A program made the position numbers and the translations under genes. The notes beneath the pieces are model-generated. The model saw nothing but the letters and a program-made list of their open reading frames with translations, searched no databases and was not told the DNA's origin. A DNA stretch of 59,585 bases from JAUNQW01 sp043424615 (lineage in GTDB: Bacteria > Bacillota > Bacilli > Lactobacillales > Carnobacteriaceae_A), in NCBI GenBank assembly GCA_043424615.1, contig JBHWOX010000021.1, positions 1 to 59,585 of the forward strand, read 5' to 3'. Below are positions 7,962 to 16,859 of this stretch, piece after piece. Every line of letters starts with the position of its first letter. Position 1 is the stretch's first letter.

Positions 7962-8573
7962 GCGAAAATAAGTATACAAACCGATGAAGGTTGCCTCGAT
8001 TAAGATGAAAACCACTGCGAAACACAGCATAAAAAATCCTTGAGGCAGGGCTAAGATGATGGGATCGGTTGAAGGATTAAAAATCCAAGCTTCATTATTG
8101 AAGGCGATACGATGAAAAGTGACAAACATCCAATCAAAATTCAGGGCTAGTAGAACGACCAAGACAAAGGGAACAGCAATCATCCCTTTGAAAAAAACAG
8201 CTGGGGCTATAAAGTGCCCTTTTCGGTGAACCCATCGCCAATAAAAAACACTCCCGATGGCCGACAGCACTAAAACCACAGCATTCAGCATAAAGAGTCT
8301 TTTCACTTCAAAAAAATGAAAGAGCCCTTGGTCTGAGCTAGGAAAATCAGCCATGACGAGCTGATCAACCCAGGGAAAATTCAAATAAGCCATCAGCTGA
8401 TGGTAATTGTCCATAAGCTGGTCATGACTCATCCCCAGCTGACCAGCTAAATCCATAGCCTGGGCTGTCCAAGAATAGAGCGGGGTAAAAATAATCACTA
8501 GACTAATAGCAGCCGAAACAATAAACAAAAGAAGAGCGAAGAGTCCCCCCCCATCCTGCCAACGCCATCTCAT
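7941..8573 (-). CDS. TIGR01906-family integral membrane protein
   Basis: A polytopic membrane protein of the TIGR01906 family, common in Lactobacillales next to YutF-type phosphatases; function unknown. About five hydrophobic segments are visible, for example FALLLFIVSAAISLVIIF near the N-terminus, a central VLVVLLALNF block and GFFMLCFAVVFILIEA near the end. A large extracytoplasmic loop lies between the first two. The ATG at 8573 shares a base with the upstream gene's stop (TAATG) and has GGGAG eight bases away. An ATG at 8588 is in frame but has a poor SD. Confidence 0.85.
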   Translation of the reverse strand: MRWRWQDGGGLFALLLFIVSAAISLVIIFTPLYSWTAQAMDLAGQLGMSHDQLMDNYHQLMAYLNFPWVDQLVMADFPSSDQGLFHFFEVKRLFMLNAVVLVLSAIGSVFYWRWVHRKGHFIAPAVFFKGMIAVPFVLVVLLALNFDWMFVTFHRIAFNNEAWIFNPSTDPIILALPQGFFMLCFAVVFILIEATFIGLYTYFRKKGQPK

Positions 8574-9343
8574 TAAAGGATCTCCCATTGGCTCAAATCA
8601 TCAACTTTATAGGTGGGTTGACGGTCCATCTCAGCTGCTTCTTCTTTGGTCGTCAGCCCAGTAAAGACCATCAGGCTATCAATCCCATTATCCAAGCCTG
8701 CTCGTATATCCGTTTGGTAATTATCACCCACCATTAAACATTCGGCCTTATCCACCTCCAAGGCTTCAACGGCCTTGTTCATCATAATGGCCTCAGGCTT
8801 ACCAATCACGGTAGCTGGACGCTGGCTAGCCGTTTCTAAAAAGGCAGAAATGGCACCCGCTCCTGGAATGAGGCCCTGGTCTGTCGGCAGACCAGAGTCG
8901 GGGTTAGTCACCACTAATTCTGCCCCGTCTTGAATCATCAGAGACGCTTGGGCCAATTCTTCATAGGTCACATGGCGGTCTAAACCAACGACTACCGCAT
9001 CGACTAATCCTTCCTGCTTGATTTGAATGTGAGAGGATCTTACGGCTTCTTCAATACCCCCTTCACCAATCAAATAAACCGTTTGAACATCTTTAGTTAG
9101 CAAGTAGTCCAAGCAAGCCATGGATGAAGTATAAATTTCATCTTCATAGGCCTCTACTCCACAGTCTTTCAATTTTTGGCACACATCGGCAGGAACCTTG
9201 GTCGAATTATTGGTTAAAAATAAAAACTTCTTCTCTTTTTCTCTTAAAGCCTGAATAAAGGCAGGCGCCTGTTCGATCGGCTGGTCTCCTAAATACATGG
9301 TCCCATCCAGGTCAATAATATAGGCTTGGTAAGATTTTACCAC
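8573..9343 (-). CDS. HAD-IIA sugar/nucleotide phosphatase, NagD/YutF family
   Basis: A 256-residue HAD hydrolase of the IIA (NagD-like) type. The nucleophile motif DLDGTMYLG is at residues 11-19, motif II TNNST near 44-48, the C2-type cap follows, and GDNYQTDIRAG near 206-216 supplies the Mg-binding acidic residues. Family members hydrolyse small phosphates such as nucleotides, p-nitrophenyl phosphate or glycerol phosphate; the substrate here is open. Start is GTG, with AGGAGG seven bases upstream. It is translationally coupled to the membrane protein after it. Confidence 0.92.
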   Translation of the reverse strand: MVKSYQAYIIDLDGTMYLGDQPIEQAPAFIQALREKEKKFLFLTNNSTKVPADVCQKLKDCGVEAYEDEIYTSSMACLDYLLTKDVQTVYLIGEGGIEEAVRSSHIQIKQEGLVDAVVVGLDRHVTYEELAQASLMIQDGAELVVTNPDSGLPTDQGLIPGAGAISAFLETASQRPATVIGKPEAIMMNKAVEALEVDKAECLMVGDNYQTDIRAGLDNGIDSLMVFTGLTTKEEAAEMDRQPTYKVDDLSQWEIL

Positions 9344-9355
9344 TGGTCATCCTCC

Positions 9356-10003
9356 TTATTTTTTCTTCTTAATTTGGAAACTTTTATTAGCACTCTGATG
9401 CTCAACAGTTTGAGTCTTTTCTTTTGGCTGACTGAGCTCTTGTCTGACTCTTGCTTTGCCCTTATCACTTTTAGTCTTTTGAAATGATTGTTTAGACTTT
9501 ACCCGTTTTTCTGTTTGTTTCTTTTTCTTCAACTTTTTATTTTGATGTGGGCGATGCTTCGTTTTGTGAGAAGATTTATGGGCTTTTGATTTTTTCTTAT
9601 AATCAGGAAATACTGTTTTTTCATCTAAGCGCTCTAAAACAAAATAGTCGCAGCCAAAATTACAGTATTCATTCAAATAATCCTCCAAGGTTGAAATGCG
9701 CATATCCAGGGGAACACCCGCTGTATCACTATAATAAAACCCTCTCAGCCTTAATTGATCGAATCCTAAATCCCCCACAATAAAGTCAAACTTCTCAAAC
9801 AACTGACTATAACGCTGGTTTAATTGGTCGAGGTCTAGGGCTTGATTTTTGTTTTCTAAAATTTTAAATCGCTGGCCATCGATCAGTAATTCATCCTCAT
9901 GAATCATCTTGACAACCATTTCTTCCACTTGATCATCAACCATTTCTTCAATGGTCTGGTCAAACGATTTTTTATTTTGCTTCTCTTCACTGGTCTGTGA
10001 CAT
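9356..10003 (-). CDS. YutD-family (DUF1027) protein with lysine-rich tail
   Basis: The N-terminal half holds the YutD/DUF1027 domain (LLIDGQRFKILENKNQALD, LRGFYYSDTAG, YCNFGCDYFVLER). The C-terminal third is a strongly basic, low-complexity tail rich in Lys/Gln/His (KKKSKAHKSSHKTKHRPHQN and similar), which suggests nucleic-acid or ribosome contact. The family is often placed near cell-wall and division genes but has no settled function. I take the ATG at 10003, which has AGGA upstream and follows the previous stop by 10 bases; an in-frame start at 10042 would overlap yunD. Confidence 0.85.
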   Translation of the reverse strand: MSQTSEEKQNKKSFDQTIEEMVDDQVEEMVVKMIHEDELLIDGQRFKILENKNQALDLDQLNQRYSQLFEKFDFIVGDLGFDQLRLRGFYYSDTAGVPLDMRISTLEDYLNEYCNFGCDYFVLERLDEKTVFPDYKKKSKAHKSSHKTKHRPHQNKKLKKKKQTEKRVKSKQSFQKTKSDKGKARVRQELSQPKEKTQTVEHQSANKSFQIKKKK

Positions 10004-10013
10004 CTCATCATTC

Positions 10014-11381
10014 CTATCTTTTTTGTCTAATATAGTTCTCAAGGACTTGGCGCAATAAGTCGGGATAGAGAAGGTCTGTTTGGGCTCTTTCTTTCAAGAT
10101 GGGGAAAAAGGAACTAAAAAGCATAAAGTCAACCGTCACCAAGTCGTAGTGTTTGTTGGGTCTAATTTTACGATTGAGATAATAAAAGTTCTGCTGGCTA
10201 TCTTGATGAATCCCAGAATATAGTATATCGCCTAAAACTTCACCTCTAAAGCCTGCACCACGGACAGACAGCTGACGCAGATGGACCCGTTGATTTTCCA
10301 CGCTTTGCAAAAAGCGAATCAAATCCTGCCCGCGCAAACGGACCTTCAGCAAACGCATGGAGTGGGGGAGGCAATCGTGTAAGTCTTTGCGGCTGACACG
10401 GCCTGGTCCCAGGTCTTTCAAGAATAATCCTCCCATTAAAACGGACACCTTCTCCTGAGCGTAATCTTGAAAAGCCTGGTGAGCAAGCTGAGACAGGTCA
10501 GATTCTTGAAAATAATTCTTTTTTAAAAGATGAGGCAGTTGGCCGACTTCTATTTGGTCTAAAGCCTGGCCGCCCTTAAGGAGCCAAGCTTGGGCCTGCT
10601 CAAGATCATAATCATTTAACTCCTTATCCAAATCATATAAGCAAGCTTCTTTATGAACGAGCCGATGATTGTCAAGCTTCAATTCCACTCGTCCCATATA
10701 TTTCCCACGAGCACCGCCACCAGTCAGCAAACAATCGCCGACCCAGCAGCCTTGGTCAAAAACATGATGAGTATGAGAGCCTAAAATAAGATCAAGGGCT
10801 GGAAAGTTTTTAGCCACTTTAACGTCCTCATCCTTCCCCAGATGGGAAAGCAAAATGAGTACGTCCACTTGGTCGGCATATCTTTCAACTATCTTTTGAA
10901 TGCTTTTATATGGATCTAATACCTGCCACTGATTTAAGGCATAAGTGTCAGTATAAGGATAAGTCACACCAAAAACACCTAAGCAACTGCCTGCTGACGT
11001 CTGGTAAATTTTAAATGCTTGGGCCCATGGAGGGGGGGTCTGACTCTTTTGATCCAAAAGATTAGCAATCAGTAAGTCATAGCGAGCCCCAGCATAGGCC
11101 CGATTTAAATCAGACTGGCTGAGATTCAATCCCTCATTATTCCCAATGGTAGCTCCATCATATCCTAAGTCGTTCATGAGTTGAACCATTGCTTGACCTC
11201 GAGTCGCCTCCATTAAGGTATGCTGGTAGTCAATCGCATCACCTAAGTCAAAGAGCAAGCTGGCAGAAATCCCTGCCTGATGGTCAGTTTTTCGCCATCG
11301 AGCCATCAATCTTTGAAGGTTGGTCCAGCTGTGGAGATCGGAATGTACGTCATTGCTATGGTAAATGTGAATGCTTTCCAT
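10014..11381 (-). CDS. bifunctional metallophosphatase/5'-nucleotidase, YunD type
   Basis: A two-domain enzyme of the UshA/5'-nucleotidase family. N-terminal calcineurin-like metal ligands are seen in HSNDVHSD, LFDLGDAID, TIGNNEG, LLSHLGKDED and LGSHTHH. The C-terminal part (VRLRGQDLIRFLQ, YDLVTVDFML) is the nucleotide-binding domain. There is no signal peptide, as in B. subtilis YunD, so it acts in the cytosol. The GNNE form in place of GNHE is typical of YunD. ATG at 11381 is chosen, with AAGGAG/AAGG upstream; GTG at 11387 is possible. First gene of the yunD-yutD-nagD-TIGR01906 operon. Confidence 0.9.
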   Translation of the reverse strand: MESIHIYHSNDVHSDLHSWTNLQRLMARWRKTDHQAGISASLLFDLGDAIDYQHTLMEATRGQAMVQLMNDLGYDGATIGNNEGLNLSQSDLNRAYAGARYDLLIANLLDQKSQTPPPWAQAFKIYQTSAGSCLGVFGVTYPYTDTYALNQWQVLDPYKSIQKIVERYADQVDVLILLSHLGKDEDVKVAKNFPALDLILGSHTHHVFDQGCWVGDCLLTGGGARGKYMGRVELKLDNHRLVHKEACLYDLDKELNDYDLEQAQAWLLKGGQALDQIEVGQLPHLLKKNYFQESDLSQLAHQAFQDYAQEKVSVLMGGLFLKDLGPGRVSRKDLHDCLPHSMRLLKVRLRGQDLIRFLQSVENQRVHLRQLSVRGAGFRGEVLGDILYSGIHQDSQQNFYYLNRKIRPNKHYDLVTVDFMLFSSFFPILKERAQTDLLYPDLLRQVLENYIRQKR

Positions 11382-11416
11382 GAACACCTTAGCTCCTTCT
11401 TCATCTACTCTACCTT

Positions 11417-11422
11417 ATTATA
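11417..11422 (-). promoter_or_regulatory. -10 element, probable yunD promoter
   Basis: A perfect TATAAT on the minus strand 36 bases before the yunD start codon. The -35 is poor (TTCAAT at 16 bases), so only the -10 is annotated. Confidence 0.5.
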
Positions 11423-11500
11423 CTGAAATAAGCAGAAGATTGAAAAGTCCAGATTCTCCTTTCCCCTCTCACCCAAGTCGCTAGAGTCAATCATTGAATA

Positions 11501-11530
11501 AAAAAAGACCTGTGACCGCCGTCACAAGCC
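11501..11530 (-). terminator. terminator after the VOC dioxygenase gene
   Basis: Minus-strand hairpin CTTGTGAC/GTCACAGG (8 pairs, one wobble, loop GGCG), followed by six T. It lies 58 bases beyond the VOC stop and just upstream of the yunD promoter. Confidence 0.85.
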
Positions 11531-11587
11531 TTATCAACATGTAGTTTCATTTTCAATTGTCATACTCTCTCGCTCAATCAGTCTGGC

Positions 11588-12439
11588 TTAAGCTTGTAAG
11601 ATATGAATATCAATTCCATCAGGATGGCTTAGAGCAATTTCATCCTCGCTTATATTTTTATAAGGATAGGCGCTCTCATCCAAATGATTCATCAAGCCAG
11701 ATAGATCGGGAAGAATGATCTCAAAATAATCTAAACCAGGATCAGTCGCTTCAGCTGATCCTTTCCCTTCTGTTGCCCAAGTATTATTTCCGATGTGGTG
11801 GTGGTAGTCACCCGCCGCATAAAAGAGAGCTTGACCTTTGAATTCAGATTTTAAGTTCATGCCCAAGACTTGACCGAAGAATTCACGCGAATGATCGAGA
11901 TCAGCGACTTGCAAATGGACGTGTCCCATGGTCGTTCCAGCTGGGAATTTATCTTGCTGGCCACTTTCAGCCAGTTGCATCAAAGCCACTAGGTCTAAAG
12001 GCTCAGTGACTCCCTCTATCTTACCATCTGCTTGATAGTCCCATTCACTTTTATCCTTATCCGCATAAATTTCAATCCCATTTAATTCCGGGTCATAAAG
12101 GTAAACGGCTTCACTATAGCCATGGTCAGCAGCACCAGTGAGGGCCTGGTTTTGCTGTTGAAAATGTTTTAATACATAGCCTAAATCTTGGCGGTTGGGG
12201 AGTAAAAAGGCCATATGGTACAAGCCCGTTGTGGTCCGTTTTTTCGCTTGATTGTCCAGAGCTTTTAACTCCAGCAGCACTTGATCTTGACCTGCAATGC
12301 CTAATTGGGCAGAAGTCTCATCTCGATTAAAAACTTCCAGACCAATCGTTTCGTTATAAAAGTCCACCATGCGGTCGAGATCATTCACTTTAAGGACGAC
12401 TTTTCCTAAATATGTCTGATCAGAAATCTGATAGCTCAT
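11588..12439 (-). CDS. VOC-family protein, CatE/YfiE-like extradiol dioxygenase
   Basis: A 283-residue protein made of two vicinal-oxygen-chelate halves. The first begins LGKVVLKVNDLDRMVDFY; the second begins MGHVHLQVADLDHSREFF. Likely metal ligands in the second half are His in GHVHLQV, His in HHIGNN and Glu in YFEIILP, the pattern of catechol 2,3-dioxygenase-like proteins. The true substrate is uncertain because no aromatic pathway genes are nearby. The start is fixed: a promoter lies at 12477-12505 and AAGGAG precedes ATG 12439, so a longer reading frame is not used. Single-gene unit. Confidence 0.88.
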   Translation of the reverse strand: MSYQISDQTYLGKVVLKVNDLDRMVDFYNETIGLEVFNRDETSAQLGIAGQDQVLLELKALDNQAKKRTTTGLYHMAFLLPNRQDLGYVLKHFQQQNQALTGAADHGYSEAVYLYDPELNGIEIYADKDKSEWDYQADGKIEGVTEPLDLVALMQLAESGQQDKFPAGTTMGHVHLQVADLDHSREFFGQVLGMNLKSEFKGQALFYAAGDYHHHIGNNTWATEGKGSAEATDPGLDYFEIILPDLSGLMNHLDESAYPYKNISEDEIALSHPDGIDIHILQA

Positions 12440-12476
12440 CAGCTCAACTCCTTTTATCTTACTTTTTGTCAGCCTT

Positions 12477-12505
12477 AGTATAGCACAAGTCGGGCGGGCA
12501 TACAA
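12477..12505 (-). promoter_or_regulatory. promoter of the VOC gene (TTGTAT-17-TATACT)
   Basis: -35 TTGTAT (12500-12505), 17-base spacer, -10 TATACT (12477-12482) on the minus strand. It sits in the 72-base gap between the CBS-domain gene and the VOC gene, 38 bases before the chosen start. Confidence 0.75.
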
Positions 12506-12511
12506 TAGGTT

Positions 12512-13228
12512 TTATAGATTTTCACTAATTTTTGGTAAGTCAAAAGGAGTAATGATCCCTAAAATATCCTCTGGCTCTTCGACCTGATTCTTTTTGCTCA
12601 TTAGGATAATGGAGTGGTGGCGACCATTTTTTAGGTTTTGGGTAAACCATTCATCGACTTCATAAATAGAGGTTTGGGGATGGGCTAATTTATAGTAGAT
12701 AAAAATATCTTCTTTCTCATAATTTTCAACAATATCTGATATATGAATGGACGAAAGGTCTAATGCCGAATCGTGTGCGTGATTAGACAGCCAAAAAAGC
12801 AAGCCTTTATCCGCTAAGACCCCCACTAATCGTTTCTGGTGAAAGACAGGAAATTTGGAGTAATCTTCTTCGCGCAAACAATCTAAGGCCTTCGACAGCT
12901 CGTCCCCCATCTTCAAAGTCACGACCGGCCCCTGGAAATATTCGCCAATCTGGCCTGGTTGTTCCATCTTTCGGCGAATGTCAGAAAATTCATCGATGGT
13001 GGCCTGAGTGGGGATCGTTAAATCCTTCTCCACATCATAGTCTTCATGAACAATGAGGTTGCGTAATTCACGAAACACATTTAGGCGGTCGTAATATCGT
13101 TCGACGACAGGGTTACGATTTTTCAGATATCCTAATAAAGAACCAAAAGAGGCTTCCCGCCCACTGATTTCTTTCATCGACCGATGCATTTTATTGAATT
13201 CTGTTAAAAAATCACTGACTTGTGACAT
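12512..13228 (-). CDS. CBS-domain protein with N-terminal HEPN-like helical domain
   Basis: A 238-residue protein. The C-terminal two thirds look like a CBS pair, which usually senses adenosyl ligands (ALDCLREEDYSKFPVFHQKRL, then the DIVENY and SIYEVDEWF segments ending in ILGIITPFDLPKI). The N-terminal about 70 residues are helical and carry FRELRNLIVHEDY, that is Arg56-Asn57-x3-His61. This matches the RNxxxH signature of HEPN domains, many of which are RNases. Function is unknown. It is the third gene of deoB-HAD-CBS, 10 bases after the HAD gene. Confidence 0.82.
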   Translation of the reverse strand: MSQVSDFLTEFNKMHRSMKEISGREASFGSLLGYLKNRNPVVERYYDRLNVFRELRNLIVHEDYDVEKDLTIPTQATIDEFSDIRRKMEQPGQIGEYFQGPVVTLKMGDELSKALDCLREEDYSKFPVFHQKRLVGVLADKGLLFWLSNHAHDSALDLSSIHISDIVENYEKEDIFIYYKLAHPQTSIYEVDEWFTQNLKNGRHHSIILMSKKNQVEEPEDILGIITPFDLPKISENL

Positions 13229-13238
13229 ACTAGCCGTC

Positions 13239-14084
13239 CTATCTTCTATATTGATCCAGCAGCTTAAGATCAGCTGTCTGAGCGAGTTGTTCTAACAGCT
13301 TAACAACAGCTTGGTCTTCATTCGATCCAATCTCATGATTACACTGGGCCTTTAAGTCGGGATCAGCATTAGCAACTGCAATCCGATAGCCTGCTTTTTC
13401 CATCATGCTTTCATCATTTAAGGAATCACCAAAGCCCAAAGTCTCTTCTGCTTGGATCTGATATTTGTCTTGCAGATAGGAAACCGCTGCCCCCTTGCCC
13501 CCATTGATATGGTAGACATCCATCCAAGAGCCTCCTGAAGTAACAGCCGTAGAGGCAGGGTAAGCCTCCTTAATTTTTTGAACGAGCTGCTTGTTTTCTT
13601 CTAAAGTCTGTTCCGTCCACATCGCTATTTTACAAAGGGGGGCCTCCTGAGGAATATCCTTGAAATCATCCAATTCAATCATACGGTCATAATAAACTGC
13701 AAATTTATCTTGGACTCTTGGGCTTAGATCTGACCTTAAAACATAGGCATTTTTTCCACTGGAAATGGAGATATGAAAATCCTCCCGATCAGCTAAAGCC
13801 TCAGTAATTTCTTCCATATCTTCTCGTTCAACAGAAATAGCGTGAATTAATTGGTCATTTTTTACCAAATAATTCCCATTGTCAGCTGCCAAATATAATT
13901 TTTCTTTCAAGTCTTCATCAAAATAAGAAGCCAAGCGGTGTTCCACATTCCCCGATGCGATACAGATGACCACACCTTGCTCCATTAGCTTTTCCGCAAT
14001 TGCTTTAAAAGCATCGCGCTCATAAGACTTATCATCTCTCAGCAGGGTGGCGTCCATATCAATACATATTAATTTGATAATCAT
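13239..14084 (-). CDS. Cof-type HAD-IIB phosphatase
   Basis: A 281-residue HAD-IIB hydrolase. Motif I is CIDMDATLLRDD (nucleophile Asp8, acid/base Asp10), with Ala in place of the common Gly. Motif II is IASGN, and motif IV is LGFGDSLNDESMMEKAG near 217-233. Such enzymes dephosphorylate sugar phosphates or flavin/PLP-type phosphates. It lies 11 bases after deoB, so a sugar-phosphate substrate from pentose metabolism is a reasonable guess but not shown. Confidence 0.9.
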   Translation of the reverse strand: MIIKLICIDMDATLLRDDKSYERDAFKAIAEKLMEQGVVICIASGNVEHRLASYFDEDLKEKLYLAADNGNYLVKNDQLIHAISVEREDMEEITEALADREDFHISISSGKNAYVLRSDLSPRVQDKFAVYYDRMIELDDFKDIPQEAPLCKIAMWTEQTLEENKQLVQKIKEAYPASTAVTSGGSWMDVYHINGGKGAAVSYLQDKYQIQAEETLGFGDSLNDESMMEKAGYRIAVANADPDLKAQCNHEIGSNEDQAVVKLLEQLAQTADLKLLDQYRR

Positions 14085-14095
14085 CCCTCACCTTT

Positions 14096-15271
14096 CTAAA
14101 TCAATTCGCTTAAAAAACTTTCCCCATGGTCAGGTCGGGTCACAGCAAAATTTTCAGCAATGGTAGCCGCAATATCTGCATAATGGCCTTGGTCTAAGCC
14201 TCCGTTTTCATTGAAGGCATGGCTATAAACTAATAAAGGAACATATTCTCTAGTATGGTCGGTCCCTTCAAAAGTCGGATCATTCCCATGGTCAGCTGTA
14301 ATGATGAGAAGGTCATCCGTTCTTAGATAGCGCATAATTTCTGGCAAACGGTTGTCAAATTCTTCTAAGGCTCGCGCATAGCCTTCTGGATCACGACGGT
14401 GGCCATACTTAGAGTCAAAGTCCACCAAGTTAGTAAAACTGAGTCCTCTGAAATCCGTCTGCAAGACTTTGATTAATTGGTCTACCCCATCCATATTATC
14501 CTTGGTCGGAGTGGCTTGGGTAATGCCCTGACCATCAAAAATGTCATTTATTTTTCCAATGGCAATGACTTCATAGTTTTCTTCCTTGAGATGATCAAGA
14601 ACAGTCGGGCCAAAAGGGCTCAAGGCATAGTCATGTCTTTTATCATTTAATCGTTCAAAGGAACCGGCTTGCCCATGGAAAGGGCGAGCAATAATACGCC
14701 CAATCATATAAGGCTCATCATCCGTAATGCTGCGAACATACTGACAAATGTCATATAGTTCGTCCAAAGGGATTTCATCCACATGGGCTGCGATTTGTAA
14801 GACAGGATCTGCAGAAGTGTAGACAATTAAGGCCCCTGTATCCAATTGTTCTTGTCCTAATTCTTCAATAATAACCGTTCCACTGGCGGGACGATTTCCA
14901 ATCACTTTGCGACCGGAATAGTCTTCAATTTTTTGAAGAAGTTCATCAGGAAAACCATGTGGAAAAGTGCGAAAAGGTTTATCCAACTGCAGGCCGGCAA
15001 TTTCCCAATGGCCTGTCATGGTATCTTTACCTACGGATTGTTCTTCTAACTTGCCATAATAGCCGGCACTATCTTTATTTTGATTAATACCGTCAATGTC
15101 TTCAATATTGCCCAGGCCTAATTGTTCTAAATTCATCAAGTTTAATTCATCCACACTTGCTGCGATATGACCAAGAGTATGGGCACCCGAATCACCAAAA
15201 TCTGCAGCATCCGGCGCTTCTCCAATCCCTACCGAGTCTAAAACAATGAGATGAATACGTTCAAAAGCCAT
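14096..15271 (-). CDS. deoB: phosphopentomutase
   Basis: Converts ribose-1-phosphate and deoxyribose-1-phosphate to the 5-phosphates, the step after nucleoside phosphorylase. At 391 residues it has the family length. Alkaline-phosphatase-superfamily metal sites are seen in LIVLDSVGIGEAPDA near the start, DTMTGHWE (catalytic Thr region, about 82-89), DFDSKYGHRRDP and ITADHGNDPTFEGTDHTRE. SD AAAGGAG. It heads deoB-HAD-CBS. It is not contiguous with the nucleoside transport operon at 15893-23585 but clearly serves it. Confidence 0.97.
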   Translation of the reverse strand: MAFERIHLIVLDSVGIGEAPDAADFGDSGAHTLGHIAASVDELNLMNLEQLGLGNIEDIDGINQNKDSAGYYGKLEEQSVGKDTMTGHWEIAGLQLDKPFRTFPHGFPDELLQKIEDYSGRKVIGNRPASGTVIIEELGQEQLDTGALIVYTSADPVLQIAAHVDEIPLDELYDICQYVRSITDDEPYMIGRIIARPFHGQAGSFERLNDKRHDYALSPFGPTVLDHLKEENYEVIAIGKINDIFDGQGITQATPTKDNMDGVDQLIKVLQTDFRGLSFTNLVDFDSKYGHRRDPEGYARALEEFDNRLPEIMRYLRTDDLLIITADHGNDPTFEGTDHTREYVPLLVYSHAFNENGGLDQGHYADIAATIAENFAVTRPDHGESFLSELI

Positions 15272-15365
15272 GAGTCGACTCCTTTCTTAGCTTAGATTCA
15301 ACTGTTTTCATCTTACCGTAAATGAGCTTAAATTTCGCTTAAAATTCCAAATTCATAGCCATAAG

Positions 15366-15391
15366 AAAAAGGATGGGGCTCTGCCCCATCC
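15366..15391 (-). terminator. terminator after the DUF1232 gene
   Basis: Nine-bp GC-rich stem GGATGGGGC/GCCCCATCC (15371-15379 with 15383-15391), followed on the minus strand by five T. It lies 40 bases after the DUF1232 stop and upstream of deoB. Confidence 0.88.
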
Positions 15392-15430
15392 TTTTCATTT
15401 ATCATTCGTTTGAATATCTAGTCTTTTATT

Positions 15431-15742
15431 CTAATCTTTAACACTATGGGTAACATCTTTAGGCTTTCGACTGGGACGATCTGAATCATTGGCAGACGAA
15501 TACTGGCTGTGAGATAATTGATGTCTTTCAAGCAAATTCATAGCCAGACTGACTAAACCTGTGACAACGGCCACATCATCCACCCAGCCGATGACCCCTA
15601 AGACATCGGGGATCAGGTCAATAGGAGAGATGACATATAAGAGCGCAAAAATCAAGATGCCTTTGACATAGAGGGGTGATTCTTTACTAAATAAGGCTCC
15701 AAACACATCTTTTAAGTTAATATTTTTTATTCGATTAAACAT
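15431..15742 (-). CDS. DUF1232 (YkvA-like) small membrane protein
   Basis: A 103-residue protein with the DUF1232 core: LYVKGILIFALLYVISPIDLIPDV followed by GWVDDVAVVTGLVSL (quoted only in part here, the conserved SPIDLIPD being diagnostic). There is one hydrophobic segment and a hydrophilic C-terminal tail. Function unknown across the family. ATG at 15742 is chosen because GGGAGG lies six bases upstream; the TTG six bases before it overlaps the SD. It appears to be a single-gene unit with its own terminator. Confidence 0.85.
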   Translation of the reverse strand: MFNRIKNINLKDVFGALFSKESPLYVKGILIFALLYVISPIDLIPDVLGVIGWVDDVAVVTGLVSLAMNLLERHQLSHSQYSSANDSDRPSRKPKDVTHSVKD

Positions 15743-15842
15743 AAGCAACCTCCCTTACCTACTTATTATAAGAGATAAAAGTTAAAAAAAAGTAAATTTC
15801 TTTTTAAATTGCTGGTGATGACTAAAATTGGCCATTCATCAT

Positions 15843-15879
15843 TTAAAAAGCTTGTGGTGATATCAGATCACCACAAGCT
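15843..15879 (-). terminator. terminator of the nucleoside transport operon
   Basis: Perfect 13-bp stem AGCTTGTGGTGAT/ATCACCACAAGCT (15849-15861 with 15867-15879) and a T-run on the minus strand, 14 bases after the last permease gene. Confidence 0.93.
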
Positions 15880-15892
15880 CTATCCTTTTTGC

Positions 15893-16858
15893 TTATTCTG
15901 CTTGTAACGCTTTATTTTTTTGTTTTTCTGCTAGCCGGCGGTTGGCTCGCGCTTGTTTGGTCGACCGGCGGTAAGCAAAGACTGTGTACATGACAACAGT
16001 GGCGAGGTAAGGAATCATAAAGATAAATTCTTGAGGAATATTAGAAAGGGTCTGTAATTGATTTCCTAACTGGTCGAAAAAGCCGAATAAACCAGAGGCT
16101 AGCATAGTGCCGAAGGGATTCGATCCCCCAACGAATGAAGCTGCTAAAGCGATATAACCCCGACCTGCCGTCATATTAGCAGTAAAGATGGTCAGATAAC
16201 CCATAGATAAATGAGCTCCAGCCAAGCCTGTTAAAATACCGGAAATCGTTAAGGCGATATAACGCGTTTTTTCAACAGAAACCCCTACGGAGTGAGCCGC
16301 TTCCTCATTCCCCCCGATGGACCGTATACGGAGGCCAAGAGGTGTTTTATAGAGCAGAAAATAAATGAGAAAAACAGATAAGAAAGCGATATAAACTAAA
16401 ATATTATGACCCGAAACAATACCACCTATAAAAGGTATCTTTTCAATCAGTGGAATATTCCATGTAGGGAAAGTGCCACTGGCTAAGGAAGAAGAGGTCG
16501 ATTTGTTGCCAGTAATCAAGTAAAGGATAAAAACCGTTCCTCCTGTAGCTAGCAAGTTCAAGGCAATGGCCACCATAATTTCATCAGCCTTCAAGCGCAT
16601 TTTGAAAAAACCTAAGGCCAAGGTCAAAATAACAGAAATGGCAATGGCAAACATTAAGCCCATCCAGACTGATCCAGTAAGAGCCGATCCAATAACTGCA
16701 AATAAAGCAGCGAATAGCATCGCCCCTTCTAAGGCCATGTTGGTGATACCACTGACAGAAGAAATGAGAGAAGCTAGAGCTGCAAAAAGAATCGGTGTGG
16801 TCGAGCGTAAGACACCAAACCAAAAGCTTGAATTACTTAATAAATGTATTAAATCCAT
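15893..16858 (-). CDS. nucleoside ABC transporter permease (second)
   Basis: A 321-residue polytopic membrane protein of the branched-chain-amino-acid/ribose-type permease family, YufQ/NupQ-like. Diagnostic parts are the N-terminal FAALASLISSVSGITNMALEG and the loop GLRIRSIGGNEEAAHSVGVS that contacts the ATPase. It forms the channel with the permease encoded upstream. Only one base separates it from that gene. It is the last gene of the operon, before a 13-bp-stem terminator. Confidence 0.92.
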   Translation of the reverse strand: MDLIHLLSNSSFWFGVLRSTTPILFAALASLISSVSGITNMALEGAMLFAALFAVIGSALTGSVWMGLMFAIAISVILTLALGFFKMRLKADEIMVAIALNLLATGGTVFILYLITGNKSTSSSLASGTFPTWNIPLIEKIPFIGGIVSGHNILVYIAFLSVFLIYFLLYKTPLGLRIRSIGGNEEAAHSVGVSVEKTRYIALTISGILTGLAGAHLSMGYLTIFTANMTAGRGYIALAASFVGGSNPFGTMLASGLFGFFDQLGNQLQTLSNIPQEFIFMIPYLATVVMYTVFAYRRSTKQARANRRLAEKQKNKALQAE

Positions 16859-16859
16859 C

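Noticed and set aside
12440..12505. A longer VOC protein starting at 12505
   Set aside because: The -35 and -10 of its promoter lie inside that extension, and the SD fits ATG 12439.
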